Of a stretch of 64,000 bases of DNA, positions 1 through 12,937 are shown in pieces; the first letter of the stretch is position 1, and every line of letters starts with the position of its first letter. Under the pieces are notes generated by a model, which was not told the origin of the DNA, searched no databases, and saw only the letters and a list, made by a program, of their open reading frames with translations. Location: assembly GCF_014905175.1 (NCBI RefSeq), contig NC_057789.1:2046001-2110000 (forward strand), read 5' to 3'. The DNA comes from Aphidius gifuensis. Its lineage: Eukaryota > Arthropoda > Insecta > Hymenoptera > Braconidae. The translations under genes and the position numbers were made by a program.

Positions 1-2560
1 TATAATTATAATAATGAAAATAAGAGAGAAAATAAAGTGTAAAGAAGCTAAGAGAATATTAATTAAGTGGGCAGAGAGTGTGTGTATATAGAGATATGTT
101 TTAATAGTTTGTTTAAATATGTGAGTGTGTGTGTCTGTGTGAATAATTTGACTGGTTAAAAATTAATCTTGAGTACATAATACAGTTGAAAATTTTTGAG
201 TCGTCAAACAACCGGTGGTATATAAAAGTAATCTTGAATGTATAAAAATGATATGCGCTCTCATCTGATGATGTTAATAATAATCGAAAAAAATATTTTA
301 AAAACCCTTGAATAATATTGAAAAATATATAATATAAATTAAAAAACGTTCGTCACACGTGCGTGCGTGCGTGATGACTCGAAATTTTTCTCTCAAAAAG
401 AAACATCAAAGTTCCTTGTATACCTTAACCGTATTTTCAACTAAGGGCTTTTTTATAGTTTTTTTTTGAATTTTTTTCTCTCTGTTAGTTTGAATATATA
501 TTATTTTTCATATTCGAAATCTTTTAGTCACGAACATCGACGACCTGTATACATACTTATATACAATATTGTAGCACTCATTTTTAAAAGGGCATATATT
601 TTATGTGTGGCAAAGCCGGTCGATCGAAAAACCTTTGACCGTCTTAAGAACTAATAAAAAAAAAAATTGCCATTCATGTATTTTTTTTTTTTTTTTTACT
701 TTAATCATATTTTTTTGACAAAAAAAAAAATTGTTTCCTTAAAAAAATGATTTCTTTTGATGGAAAATAAATTATTTCCTTCATAAAAAAATTATTTACT
801 CCAAAAAAAAGGTATTTACTTTAAAAAATTATTTTCTTCGAAAAAAAAAAGTTTTTTTAAATGATACTTTTATTTTTTTTTTTATTATTATTATGTAAAA
901 AAAAAAAAAAAAAGACATTTGATAACAAATGAGATGAGTAAATATCATTTGATCCGAATGTATCGAGTTCTTTATATTTTATTTGCACAATGCGTGTTGG
1001 GATCAAAAGAACGGTGAGAGAGCTACCTGTGCCGTCGCAACACACAACAACGAGAGCCAATTATTTATCTTGGTCTCTTTTGTGCTTGACAGGATCCACT
1101 TGATAGGATGCGTGGGATGAAACTCGATACTTACATTTCCTCTTGTCACCCGACACTGCTAATAGAGACGCGAGTCTTTTTTTTTTTTTTTTTTACTATT
1201 TTTTTATATTATTTTCATAACATATCTATTAAAAGACTTCATAATTTTTTTTTTAAATTTATCAAATGTTTTTTATGATTGAAAATATAATTTACTGATG
1301 GTTTGATAAACAAGGAAAAATTTAAATCATACAAATCATAATCTTGCTAATTTTAATATTTGATAAGCTTGCAATTTTAAAATAAAAAATCACAGACGTT
1401 TAAATTTAATACCAATAAAAATATTTATATCCACAAAAATCGATTAAGTTGATAAAAAAAAATTTTAGCTTTACACTGCTTTAATATTTACAAGTACATG
1501 TCGTTGTTACTTTATTTTTAAAAATAATTTCCATTTAGTCTACAAAAAGCAATGGAAAATATTTTTTCTTTGACAGTGTAAAATATTAATTTGACATTTT
1601 AAAAATATCTATTGATCATCAATTGTATTAGCCTATTAAAAAATATTTAACAATTTTACATAGACAGATTTTTAGTTGAAATAATATAAAGAAAATTTAG
1701 AAATATATTTGTATTTATTTGCTCCACTTACATGTCACTTTTGAGTGCATGATTATTTAAATAGTGAAGAATATTTTCAAGCACATAAGATGGGTCTGAT
1801 CCGATAATCCGATTCGGTAGCTTAACTTGGTCAGGAAATTTGTGGTTCATGCTTCTCTTATTCGACAAGCTAAGCGTTGACATTTTCAAGTGGTAACAAT
1901 AGACTACGATGGCCCATACATGCCACACATATTTTTTTTTTTATATTATTTTGGGATACAAACTGAAAAGCATTTTATTTCAATAGAAAATTCAAATGTG
2001 TGCTTCTTTTATATTACAATAAACCATGTAGATAAATAAAAATTGATGCTTAAATTTTACCTGGAAATTTAGAAAATATCGTCAAAAATTTATCCAATTT
2101 TTCTGCAAAAAAAAGGAAAAACTTGAATTACTAAATGCAGTCATAAATACTTTGATTTTTATTATATATTTTTTTTTACACCTAGCCGATTTTGGGTGCT
2201 TCCGGTTATGAATCGTGTGTCAACCCGACAGATGTTCAAATTTTACAACATGGCTGCTATTTGTGTATGAAAATATGATTGATCGACAATATAAGGCAAA
2301 AAAAAAAAAAAAAAAGACACGACGTTTTCACGTCAATATATCAATAAATAGAAAACAAAAAAAAAAGAAGCAAAAATGATCAAATAGACAGATTTGAAAC
2401 AAGAAAAGATCAATTGATCATATTCACTTAAAAAATTAGACAGTTAAATATAAAAATAAAATTTAATTGATATTTTAATATTATAATATTTATTTTAATA
2501 TTCAAACAAAGTATTATGTTGTAATATTTGATGGCGGTTATTGGAATTGTCTTGGGCGTT
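1..2560. other. A+T-rich non-coding stretch
   Basis: No coding region is supported; the open frames are short and dominated by Phe, Lys, Ile and Asn from homopolymers. A (CGTG)4 microsatellite lies at 358-373. A GC-richer island at about 985-1175 and another at about 1790-1920 stand out. The second carries TAATCC at 1805-1810, the core recognised by Otd/Bicoid-type homeodomains. Whether either island is regulatory is inference. Confidence 0.5.
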
Positions 2561-2686
2561 GAATAGCGGCACCTAAGGCGGCGCCGTAGTGTCCATGAAA
2601 CGATAATTGAAAAAAAATAAAATAAAAGTGTCTTGGTGAGTTTTAACAAACGGGGGATTTAATCGAGAAAGCATTCGCATTGCGTC

Positions 2687-2840
2687 TATATAAGTACATG
2701 AAAATTAACCTGGTATTATCGGTACGCCGCATCATCGTGTCTCGGCGTCATACTGTGAAACTCCAGCAAGGTTTTTCAAAGTAGAAATATAAACTTTATT
2801 ATTATATATATATTTTAATTCTTGATCGTGAATTGTAAGT
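2687..2840 (+). promoter_or_regulatory. possible TATA promoter followed by a splice donor
   Basis: TATATAAG at 2687-2694 is followed about 30 bp later by a locally GC-rich stretch (about 2715-2765). A consensus donor GTAAGT lies at 2835-2840. This is the arrangement expected for a short non-coding first exon, and the Sp coding exon at 12938 needs an upstream exon on this strand. Against it, TATA-like strings are common in DNA this A+T-rich, and no phase-0 ATG exon is evident here. GGCGCC at 2580-2585 lies just upstream. Confidence 0.2.
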
Positions 2841-5800
2841 TAGCCTCACAGCATCACACACAAGATGAAAAAAAATATAAATAAATAAAAAGCCACGAAT
2901 AAAAGCGAAATACACAAAAGCATTCAAGGGATACAGAAAAATAACACAGCCAGTTGCAAGGTAAAGATTTTTTTCTCATTCTGCATTATTGGCTGTGGCT
3001 TTATCATCGTGGCTCTTTCACTATTTTATATATATTTTTTTTTTATACTTTAATACAGAGCCTGTAATATAAAATACAAAAAAAAAAATGTGTGATACAC
3101 TCAGTTGGGTGTCCAAGTTCCTGTGGTGCACACCAAAAACATATCACACTCTGTTGATTGCCATGATTTATTGATGCACTAATATGATCTGACTGTATAA
3201 TAGATTTTTTTTTAATTCTCTCATTTCATATTGTCATTGCTTTAAATAATTATTAAATAAAATATATTATTTATTAAAAAAAAATATTCAAGTCATGATT
3301 GTTTTAAAATATCTTCACCTCTTTTATTTGTGGATTTTTAATTTTTTTTTTCTTTTCTTTTTTTTATGATGCGATGTCCAATATATATGTTAGACCGGTT
3401 TTAGATATAATTGCTCAAGACCTTATATACCTATGCACAAACCGGCTGGTTGAAAGTATTATTATCTACCGTTCTCTCAGTGTATACTAGATGAGTTTAT
3501 CGATTGAATATCCATGAGAAGGGGAAGTCAATGTGGTGTGTCTCAACGGTATCAACCATTCAATCCAAAAAATGAAAGGAAAAAAAATAAAATAATATAT
3601 ACTACGATAAATCTATGTGCATTTATTGATAATAATCTCTCTTTCGTGTTGCACAACTTTTTTTTTAATATATTTTTATTCATTTTTCAAACTCGGCCTT
3701 GTCAATTTTAGGTTATACATCATCAGTGGCGCCATCTATGCGTTTATTCATGTCACAAAAGATACATTGTTATTGCACAATAAATGGTGATTTTATTTTT
3801 ATTTTTACTGTTATTTAAAATTACAATGTTGTAAAATTTATGATACAAATATATATTTGATATTCGTGTGTCAATAAATGAATATAATATTTTATTATTT
3901 ATTTTTACTTATGAACGATGGAGTGTATGTATACACGTAAAAAAAGCTCATACTTCATTCTGGATAATCGTCGACAATCAGGCACTGTGCAATAATGTCT
4001 AATGCACGTATTATCGCACTGACTCTGAGCTACAATTTTATCACAATTCATCGCAATAATTCAACGTAATTGCGTACTATAACTCATATTTGAAACTCAA
4101 ATATTAAATTGTTATTATTTTATATATTTTATTTTTTAAGTGATATATACACGCATGAGGATTTTTTAATATTTTTTGAACATGTCTTTTACTTTTTTTT
4201 TTATATTAACTTGTATTTATTTATTTAAATATATTTTTTTAAATTATATTTTATCATTAATATAATTTGTCAATGTCAAATTTTGAAAAATTAAATATCT
4301 ACTTACGTTCAATACTCATGAATATATTAATTTTTTGTTTTAGTGTCATATGTATATTTTTTTTTTGAGAAAGAAAAAAAGTAGAAAAAATATGAGTTGA
4401 AGTGGTGATATGAAAGTAGCCCATGAATTTTTATGGTCAATTTTTTTCCTGAATTTTGTTTTCCCCTTCCTGATGTGTGACACGAGATCATAAATTTAAA
4501 CAACTGCAGGACATTGTTGTAACACGAATAGAATAATGTAAAAGCAAATGAAAAAGAAAAAAAAATTTAGCATTCAATGTTTTAAAATATATTTTATTAA
4601 AAATAAAAATTGAAGATATATAAGTAGGTTTGTTTTAGTTTTATATATATAGTGGAGTGGTAAAAATCAAAACAATAAATTTCATGTGTAAAAGTTACCC
4701 TAAAGTATATACTTGCAGTAGTCTCTTATAGCCGAATGATGATGCCCTCACACACAAAACTAGGGGTGGCCTAATATGTCAAAGTCTGTTGCAGTGATCT
4801 CGAGTTTTAGAAACCATAGGGGAATATCACAAGAGGGTGGATTTTATACATTATACAATTTAGTGTTTGTGTATGCTCATCTAATAGAGTGATTCAATAT
4901 CAATGATCCGATGAAACTTCAAATAGGAAAAAAAAAATCACGGAAAAATTCATTTAGACGAATTTATATTATAAATAATTAAAATTATTTGAAAATATAC
5001 TTCTAATCATTAACATTTATTAGCTAATTAATGACATTTTATTGTTTTTTTTTTTTTTATTTAGAAAATTTATGTTTTAGTACTGTTATTAATATTTTTT
5101 TTTTCTTTTAATAATAAATAACATGAAATTTTATATTTTTTAAAAACAGGAAAATATTTTTTATTATTACAAATTTGATAATAATAATAAATTAATGGAT
5201 TATTATTTAAAAAAAAATTTATTTATTATTTTTAATAATGAATAAAATTATTTTTCTATAAATCAATAATTAATAAAATAAATACAAAAATAAAAAATTA
5301 AAAAATTGATAATTTATTTAATTAATAAAAATATAATTATTAAATTTATAATTTCAATATTTAAATTAACCATTATTAATATAAAAATTAATAAAAAATT
5401 TTAAAAAATGTTTATTAAATATTTAAACAATATAAATTTAAATAAAAAAATTCAATTTTTTAGTTTTTCAAAATTTATTCTGGCACTTGCACCATTTCAC
5501 CTCTAACACAACTATAAATTATAAAAAAAAAAAAAACAATTAATCTCAATTACGCAAAAAAAAAAGCTTTGTTAATTAATTTATCAAGTATATTTTTCTA
5601 TTAATTTTTTCAACTTACAAAAGTTATAATTTACTATACATTTTTATATTTATTTTTCTGTATTAAATTTTTTCCTTGAACGTATGTCTTTCCCCTTTAA
5701 AATTGAGCATCTAGATATTTTGCATATAGACCACAATGCCCAGTGTAGTACATGTCCAGACCAGGAAGCACATATGAGTTATCACATAACACACAATACA

Positions 5801-6308
5801 CTGGCAAAAGCACATGGTCCGATATTGCACTTGGTGATACACAAGTCAATGTGTACAATGAAACCATTATTCACAAGCCAATTAGCCATACAGTATAGCC
5901 AACAAAATACAAAAAATTATTATAAATAATATATCAATAATAATAATAATTAATTTTAATAAAATTATACTTTTTTTTTTTTTTTGATCAATCGATTTAA
6001 TGTCATATTAGTTACAGATTATCCGGAACAAATTAAAATATAAAAGTCATTGAAATGAATAAAATTCGCGTGAGAATTTATTTTTACTTTATTTTTTTTT
6101 TCATTAAAGTGTTTAATGGAAATTTACTTGTATATACTTGACTGATTAAAATGAGGTTCATGGTCTTGTGGTATTTTACTTGTTTTATTTTTTTTATATT
6201 TTTATTTCACAAAATGTTCATGCAATTTGATGAAAAACAAAGTGAAACATACAAGAAGAGTAGCATGATTTCTTGTACATATATATATACAATGTTTTAA
6301 GTATTGCC

Positions 6309-6460
6309 ACAGCTGGTAAAGCCGTTTACTGTGCTACATGCACGTAATTCCTATAATCACGCTGAGTATAATTCATAGTCGCGGTAAGCATGTACTTTTC
6401 GTCTCGTTACGTGCTCTGGCGCGAACCAACTTCTGATTGTTCGTGGAAATTAGGGCCCTA
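6309..6460. promoter_or_regulatory. GC-richer island, candidate regulatory element
   Basis: Mixed-composition sequence between A+T-rich flanks. It holds the E-box CAGCTG at 6310-6315 and the palindrome TAGGGCCCTA at 6451-6460. No open frame looks coding. Regulatory function is inferred only from composition and position about 6.5 kb upstream of the Sp exon. Confidence 0.25.
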
Positions 6461-9400
6461 TATATTTGCAATAATTTTTTTTATTTTTTATATTTATTAT
6501 TAATTTATTTCAATTTATTTATTTTTTATTAATCACAATTTATTATTAACAAGTGTCTTTTTTTTTTTTTTCTGTTTAAATTTTAAAATATAATTTTCAA
6601 ATTTAAATTTCTATGGAGTTTTTAAAAATATCATAAACAAACAGAAGCGATACTTGATGAATGAATGATTTATGAGATATTTTTTATTGAAGAAAAAAAT
6701 ATATATAAATTATCTGTTACAGCGGTAATATAATAATTTTATATTTATCATAAAAATAAAAAATTTTCGCATAATATTATATGAGTCTTTTTGAGCGTGG
6801 AAAATTACTTGATGTTTTTTTTTTTTTACTCAATTGTGTTAACCCTTGTTTGCCCTCAATGAATAGGTAACACATTCAACTTATTCACTTTAACTAACGT
6901 CAATAATTTCACACTAAAATATACATCTTTTATCATTTTTTTTTTCATCTTTAATTAACACTTTTTGCTTCATTTTAAATGTCTCAAATTGTCTCGATAT
7001 TTACGTTTGAATTTTCCTCATAAATAGCAATAATTATTAAACTATTTAACAATAAAAAAAATCATAAAAAAAATTTATTTACATGTCAAAGAATTATGAC
7101 AGATATTAGGTTTAAAATTTTTTTTAAAATTGTCATTTGAGTACAGTCCATGTCAATTAACTATATAAACTAAAAAAAAAATTTACTATTTTTTAAATAT
7201 TTATTTAGAATACATAAAGAATGAATAAAAATTATAAAAAAGAGTATATAAAAATGAAATATAAAAATTGATTTATCACGTTGATCATTAGATTATTATG
7301 AGGCAAGTTCTGAGAATTTGATAATTCAGTTTGTTATGGGTAAAATAAAAAAAAATAATAATTTTTTTTTTATATATAGATATATGTACTGAGTTCAAAG
7401 AGTTACCGAGAAGGACAACCTGACACCACCAGGATCCACTCTCACCCTATTTTTTTATATATATTTTTTTTCTGTGTTAAAACCGGCGCCGGTATTCTCT
7501 GATAGCACCTTCGTTTAAATGCTAATACCTCATCCAATTTATCTCCTTATAATATTCGGTATTTAACTTTTCTCTCAAAGATTCACCTTTTCTTTATACT
7601 TTATTATTATTTGAATATTATTTTATTTCTTTCATCAAAAAATCAACGACTATTTACACTTTTATATTCAGAAAAAAATTTCAAAGATAATTGAAAGAAA
7701 GTCGCCGACCCAAAAGACCACCAATATTGCTTTAATAAAATATCTAATATATGTCTGTATATAAACAGACACTTGTTAATATATTTAAAATAAAAAAAAA
7801 AAAAATTCTCTGTCTTTTTTATAGTCAATTAAAATTCGAGTATTTATATGTATTTTTGTTTATTTATTTTTAAATTAGAGACTGCGCTTAACAAGACGAG
7901 GAAAGGCAAATATAATATGATGAGTGGAAATGTATTTTGTTAATAATATTTCAGTTGAAAAAAAAATATAACATGATATACATTTAAAATAAACCAATAA
8001 AAATGGTCAAGTAGAAAATAAAAAAATTGCTTGAGGGCAATTCCCTCTATATGCTAATGCACCAAGCTACCGATATACTCTTTACGCCTTGGCTTGGCTC
8101 CTGGATATTTAATTTTTTTTTTTTTTTTTTTTTTGTTTATGCCCTTCACCATCATCAACTAATCTCGTGCAATCATTGATGATTAATTGCTATACCCCTG
8201 CCACTAATTAACCTTCAAGAAAAATCAAAAATAATTTTATCAAAATATGTCGAAGAAAAAAAAAATTTATTGAACGATCATTAAATATTTTATTGTGGTT
8301 GATGCTAAATTAATTCGATCACTATATTCCATATTTAAATATACCAAGTCGATTATATATAGTTGAACACTTGGCTGCTAATTTGCTGCAGAATTTTATG
8401 TTGTACTAAATTACCTGATGCAAATTTATACTCACCCGTTTGCATCCTACAATATTCTCACTGCTTTAATATTTTTGTATATTTAAAAATTATTAAAAAT
8501 TATTATTATTTTTTTTTTACATATGTAAAATATATTTTGGAAAACTATTGGGATAATTTTTAAAAATTTAGAACACTGTCATTATTCAATAAAGTCGTAT
8601 GAAATTTTTTGAAAAATAATAAATAAATAATTTTATTTAGACATGCAAAAATATTTTGATAATAGCTTACACAAATAAATATTTAAACATGACTAAATAA
8701 ATTGTAAAAAATTGCTATTATTGTATTTTTTATTTATAAAATTTTAACTGATAAATGATAATTTAAAAAATGTAAAAATAATAATTTTAGATACAGATAA
8801 CTATCAAAGAAATAGAGTAAGCAAGAGAAGAAAAAAACAGCTCAGTAAATCCCACGGTTTTAAAATAATAAAGAGAATAAAAAAAAAAAAAAAAAATAGT
8901 TAATCAACAAAGTAAGGGAGCAGAAAGCTCGATTAGCGATTGGAATAAGTCAGCGCCCCTCATTCAAGATGACCGAATAAATCTCAAGAGCTCCCTGTTG
9001 GCCTGGGGCACTGCGGCAACAAACTATTTTTTATTTTTTTGGTTATACTTAATAACCAGAGCGTATTATATTTTTTTTTAACACAGTGCCTTGGTTAATC
9101 TCAACCTTATTTCTATTTTCTTGTCTCTATATCACGTATAGATTTAATTAAAAAACATAATTTAACAGAGAAAGGGTAACAGGTAGCCCAATGTGCCTTC
9201 TGATGGGAACAGAGGCTCAACTTGTGCCCTCGAGTTACGTATTTTTTAAAAAAACTTTTTTTTTTTTTTTTTACACTGGTGATGATGCCTGGACCCTCTA
9301 CATCATTTACGTATACCCTCCGTGATTCTCTCTCATGAATAACGAATAATTAAACCAACTAAAATTTTTAACTTTCGTGTTAAAAAAAATATTTAAAAAA

Positions 9401-11279
9401 AATCTTTCTTGGAAAATTAAAATTTCCGGTTTGTAATGCTTTTTTTTTTTTATCTTTCAAGGTTTTTTTTTTTTTTATTTATATACATAATTTATAAATA
9501 ATCTTTTTTGCAAAGAATATATATTTTGTTGTTTAAATTGAGGAAAAATTAAGCAGAGCGTTAAATGTGTTGACGTGACTTATCAACTAAACAAAAGAAA
9601 AATTACATATACATAAGTTTGATAAACAAATGATTAACATAAAAAAAAAATACCCGCATCTATTTATTATCTTAAACTTGTTAGAAAAAATAAAATACTT
9701 TCCTCAACTGATTACATAATATTATTTTAAAAATAGATTTTATATTTTGTATTTTAAATTATGAAAAAGTTAAATATTTTAGTAATAATATTTTTTAAAA
9801 GTTGGATTTTTAACGGATTTTTTTAGCCAGGTGAAACCAATCAAAAGCTCGTCCAGAAACATGTCGACGCAGGTGTCTACTTTTGTCTCTTTTATATCTT
9901 CTACCATGTTCTCTTTATTTCTTCTTCATTTAATTTTTTTTTTTTTATTTATTTTTTCTTTCTTATTACAAGGTTCGTCATTGGACTTACCATGGTATCC
10001 ATAATATACAGAAAAAAAAAAATACAATTCCATGGATAATTCATTTCTCAGAATCTTCATTTACTTGATTTTATTTTTAATTTTCATTTTTATCTTTTTA
10101 AAGTATACCTTAATTTTTTTTACATTTATACGCTTCAATCAATCTCAGGAAAAATTTTACAGTAATTTTCTATTTTTGTTGGGAATTTTAGCATTATAAC
10201 ATTGTTTATTATATATATTTTATTGAATTTATATTTCTCAGCATCTGGAGATATATATGTTCATATAAAAATAAAAATAAAAATGAAATAAAAATAAAAA
10301 GAGAGACGTCAGCTGTGGTTCGTTGAACACACACACTTTTGGCCACAATTGTTTGAGAATTATGTGGCATATATGAACTCACCCTTTTATCAAAAAATTT
10401 ACCTCGTTTGCACCCTCACACTGTGTGTCGTTCTGTCAGTCAGCATGTCAAAATTTACAAGACCACCACCTTAAATCACCCACAACAACAGCTGTCACAC
10501 ATGTAAAATATATATCCAACGTTTTTTCTTTTTTTCTTTTGTGGTTTTGTTTTACCTGAATATACAGTGTCACCTTACTCCCTCCCTCCCTCCACCAATC
10601 AACAATAATATATTTCGTGTTTTACCATTGACTCACGATGGATACCATTTTTGTTTGTTCAATATCAACTCTCCATTTTAAATTCATGCAATATTTATTC
10701 CCAACATTTCAATTTCTATTTACTCAATCATCTTTATCTTGTTCATTGATATTTAAAAAAATCAATAAAAATATAATTATAAATTAATTTAAAATACACA
10801 TAAACTTACAAGTAAAGACAAATAAAAAAAAAAATATAAATAAAAAATTTATGGAGAAATTATAACATGGCGACTCAAAGGCGCCAAAGATTTCTGTGAT
10901 GTTATTCACAAGCTCATCATAAATAGAAGACGAGTCTTTTTTTCCACATGAAAATAATTACAGAGTAGTATATCAAAGAGAAAAATATTAATTCGCGAGA
11001 CATAACCAAAGGGGTAATTGAACTAATCAATAATTCTATTAACGCTCATCCAACACGTTCAAAGTAAATTATTCAAAAAAAAAAAAAATATTAATTATTT
11101 CAAATATTTGCATAACCAAATAATTAGTAGAATTTTTGTTATACTTGATTATGTCTATGATAAAAATAACAAGAAGATTGACGAATATATTATGGACACG
11201 CAGTTATCGAGACCAGTCTATGTTATACGAACAATGAATTTTGCAAAATTCCATGGTATTTTTAAAATGGCTAATTGAG

Positions 11280-11460
11280 AGATGTCGTTGTCTCCGGAGG
11301 GTACGACGTATTGTTCGGTTAGCTGGATCAATACCTTGACTTCTCTATATACCACTAGACATATACATAGCTGATGTATACTGGTACGTAACTACGTAAG
11401 CTACTGCAAGAATCGTTGAGCTTGAAGAGGGCGTGGTTCCCTCGTACACCAACATAGAGA
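11280..11460. promoter_or_regulatory. island with an Sp/KLF-type GGGCGTGG site
   Basis: GGGCGTGG at 11429-11436 matches the GT/GC-box class bound by Sp and KLF zinc fingers. The sequence around it is clearly richer in G+C than its flanks. A short ATG frame starts at 11282 but ends after about 30 codons without a convincing phase-0 donor, so it is not called as the first Sp exon. Confidence 0.25.
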
Positions 11461-11845
11461 TACGCCAGAGATTCACATCTCTTTCTCTCTCTCCCTCATA
11501 CATTACTATCTACAATTCAATACTTATCAACCAACCCTCTTTTCACCTTGATTCGCTTTACTGGTTCATAGGGGAAAATTTTAGCATTCGTATTGTCCAA
11601 TCAAATGATTCTGTGGCTGCTGTGTACGAATGTCTGACATAATCTCTGTCAACATCACTTGAATCCACATACACATATTTATATTAGCACTGATGTGTCA
11701 TAAAATTAAACATAAAAAAAATATTAAAAACAAATGAAGGAAGACAAAAAAAAAATAACAAAATTTATATTTTATTATTGTTGGAAAGGGTTTTTTTTTT
11801 TAGATAGTTGTCCTCTTTGTTAAGGTTAACTTTTGTGTTGGTTTG

Positions 11846-11950
11846 GTAACGGTGGACCGCGTGGGGGGCGTGTCGACTCGATGGCGCCGGCTACTAATGG
11901 CCGCGGGCCGCCAGACTTTAATTTCCTGCTGCTTCCGCGCGGACCCTTTA
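11846..11950. promoter_or_regulatory. strong GC island about 1 kb upstream of the Sp coding exon
   Basis: This is one of the most G+C-rich non-coding stretches of the window. It holds GGGGCGTG (11865-11872, Sp/KLF-type), GTCGAC (11872-11877), ATGGCGCC (11881-11888) and a GGCCGCGGGCC-like core near 11898. Its place just upstream of the coding exon suits a promoter, 5' UTR or intronic enhancer. It is open in one frame, but that frame soon becomes poly-Phe and shows no Sp-like sequence. Confidence 0.35.
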
Positions 11951-12373
11951 CCTTTTTTTTTTTTTCTTTACCTTTCTCTCTGGCCAAATAATATATATAT
12001 ATATGTTGTTTTGAGTTGTCTCATCTTCGTTTTTTTTTTCTCAGCTCAAACTCGCACATCAACCTTTACGTTTTTTTTATTTAACTCTTTGTCTCGTAAT
12101 CTCTAACTCTTGTATAGTCAGAAAATAGTAGTAGACACTCTGATGACTCTGTCCCTGATTCTGTATATACTCTCTTGCGCTATATACCTTTTTTTTTTTG
12201 TTGTAGATATTTTTTGCTTTTATCTTGTTCAATGCTCATCTCTCTCTCACCCTTTTCAGTTTCATTTATTTTTTTTTTTTGTCTTTTGGTAGCGCCGTCG
12301 CACCCTCACTACTATACTATCAGCCAAGAATTACAAATCGTATATGACAACCCTCCTTGACAACAGTCAGATG

Positions 12374-12381
12374 ATTTGCAT
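12374..12381 (+). promoter_or_regulatory. POU octamer ATTTGCAT
   Basis: Perfect match to the octamer bound by POU-homeodomain factors, 0.56 kb upstream of the Sp coding exon in a mixed-composition stretch (about 12290-12480). One 8-mer match is weak evidence by itself. Confidence 0.25.
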
Positions 12382-12786
12382 GAAACTGGCATTGATGAGA
12401 CCGCTTAAATTTGCCTCGTCTGGTCTCATTATCTATATCCGTATATTGCGTTTCTCTAGATATTCATCCTTGCCAGTCATTCAAGTCAAATAGCCATTAT
12501 TTTTGTGAAAAAAAAATTTATTGAACCATGTCATGTCGTCATGGGGGAATATAAATTTGCATTATAAAATGTTTATACAGACTGCATGAAAGAGATATAT
12601 AGGTAAACCAATATATCGCCAATTTAGTGTCATTATTGAGAGGTGAAAAAAAAAAGAAACTATATTCTAGACTACCAGGAAGGAACGGAAGCGTTGGATT
12701 ATGTTTAAGAGCAATTTAATAGACGTGTGATTATATATATGTATAGGTATAACGGGTCATGGCTGTACCTGGCTGACTCAAGTCTC

Positions 12787-12794
12787 AACCGGTT
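12787..12794. promoter_or_regulatory. Grainyhead-type site AACCGGTT
   Basis: Palindromic AACCGGTT, the consensus of Grainyhead/CP2 factors, 143 bp upstream of the splice acceptor. The same octamer recurs at 62832-62839, with near matches at several other islands. Confidence 0.3.
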
Positions 12795-12912
12795 TTCATT
12801 ATAACGCATTAAAACATTTGTTGATATATATTACGATAAATCATCAAGTTGAATTATAAATAGACATATATAAATTTTTGATTTATAAAAAAAGAATATT
12901 ATATTTATTGAA

Positions 12913-12937
12913 TTTTCTTTTCTTTTTATGATTTTAG
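12913..12937 (+). other. splice acceptor of the Sp coding exon
   Basis: A pyrimidine-rich run ends in TTTTAG at 12932-12937. The sequence after it reads straight into the conserved Sp N-terminal motif, beginning DHPGLRGTPLAMLAAQ, in frame from the first base. In that frame TAG at 12935-12937 is a stop, so the frame cannot continue upstream without splicing. The preceding exon should therefore end in phase 0. Confidence 0.8.

Larger units (their letters stand above)
2841..12919. other. non-coding upstream region, probably intron or 5' flank of the Sp gene
   Basis: About 10 kb without a credible coding exon. It is mostly A+T-rich simple sequence; 5041-5470 is extreme, with almost no G or C. 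Islands with mixed composition occur near 4720-4880, 5684-5900, 6309-6460, 8930-9020, 9170-9330, 10300-10500, 11280-11460 and 11846-11950. GGCGCC occurs at 3728-3733, 7485-7490 (within CCGGCGCCGG) and 10880-10885. AGACGTCAGC, a CRE-like site, is at 10304-10313. A (CTCC)4 repeat is at 10578-10593. If the first Sp exon is upstream, this is intronic. Confidence 0.45.

Noticed and set aside
661..915. Poly-A/poly-T rich segments as processed retrocopy tails
   Set aside because: Such runs occur throughout the window on both strands without flanking duplications or coding sequence.
5684..5929. 81-residue + strand frame rich in His
   Set aside because: Driven by CA-rich sequence; no motif, no splice signals and no good match to a family. 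Kept only as an island.
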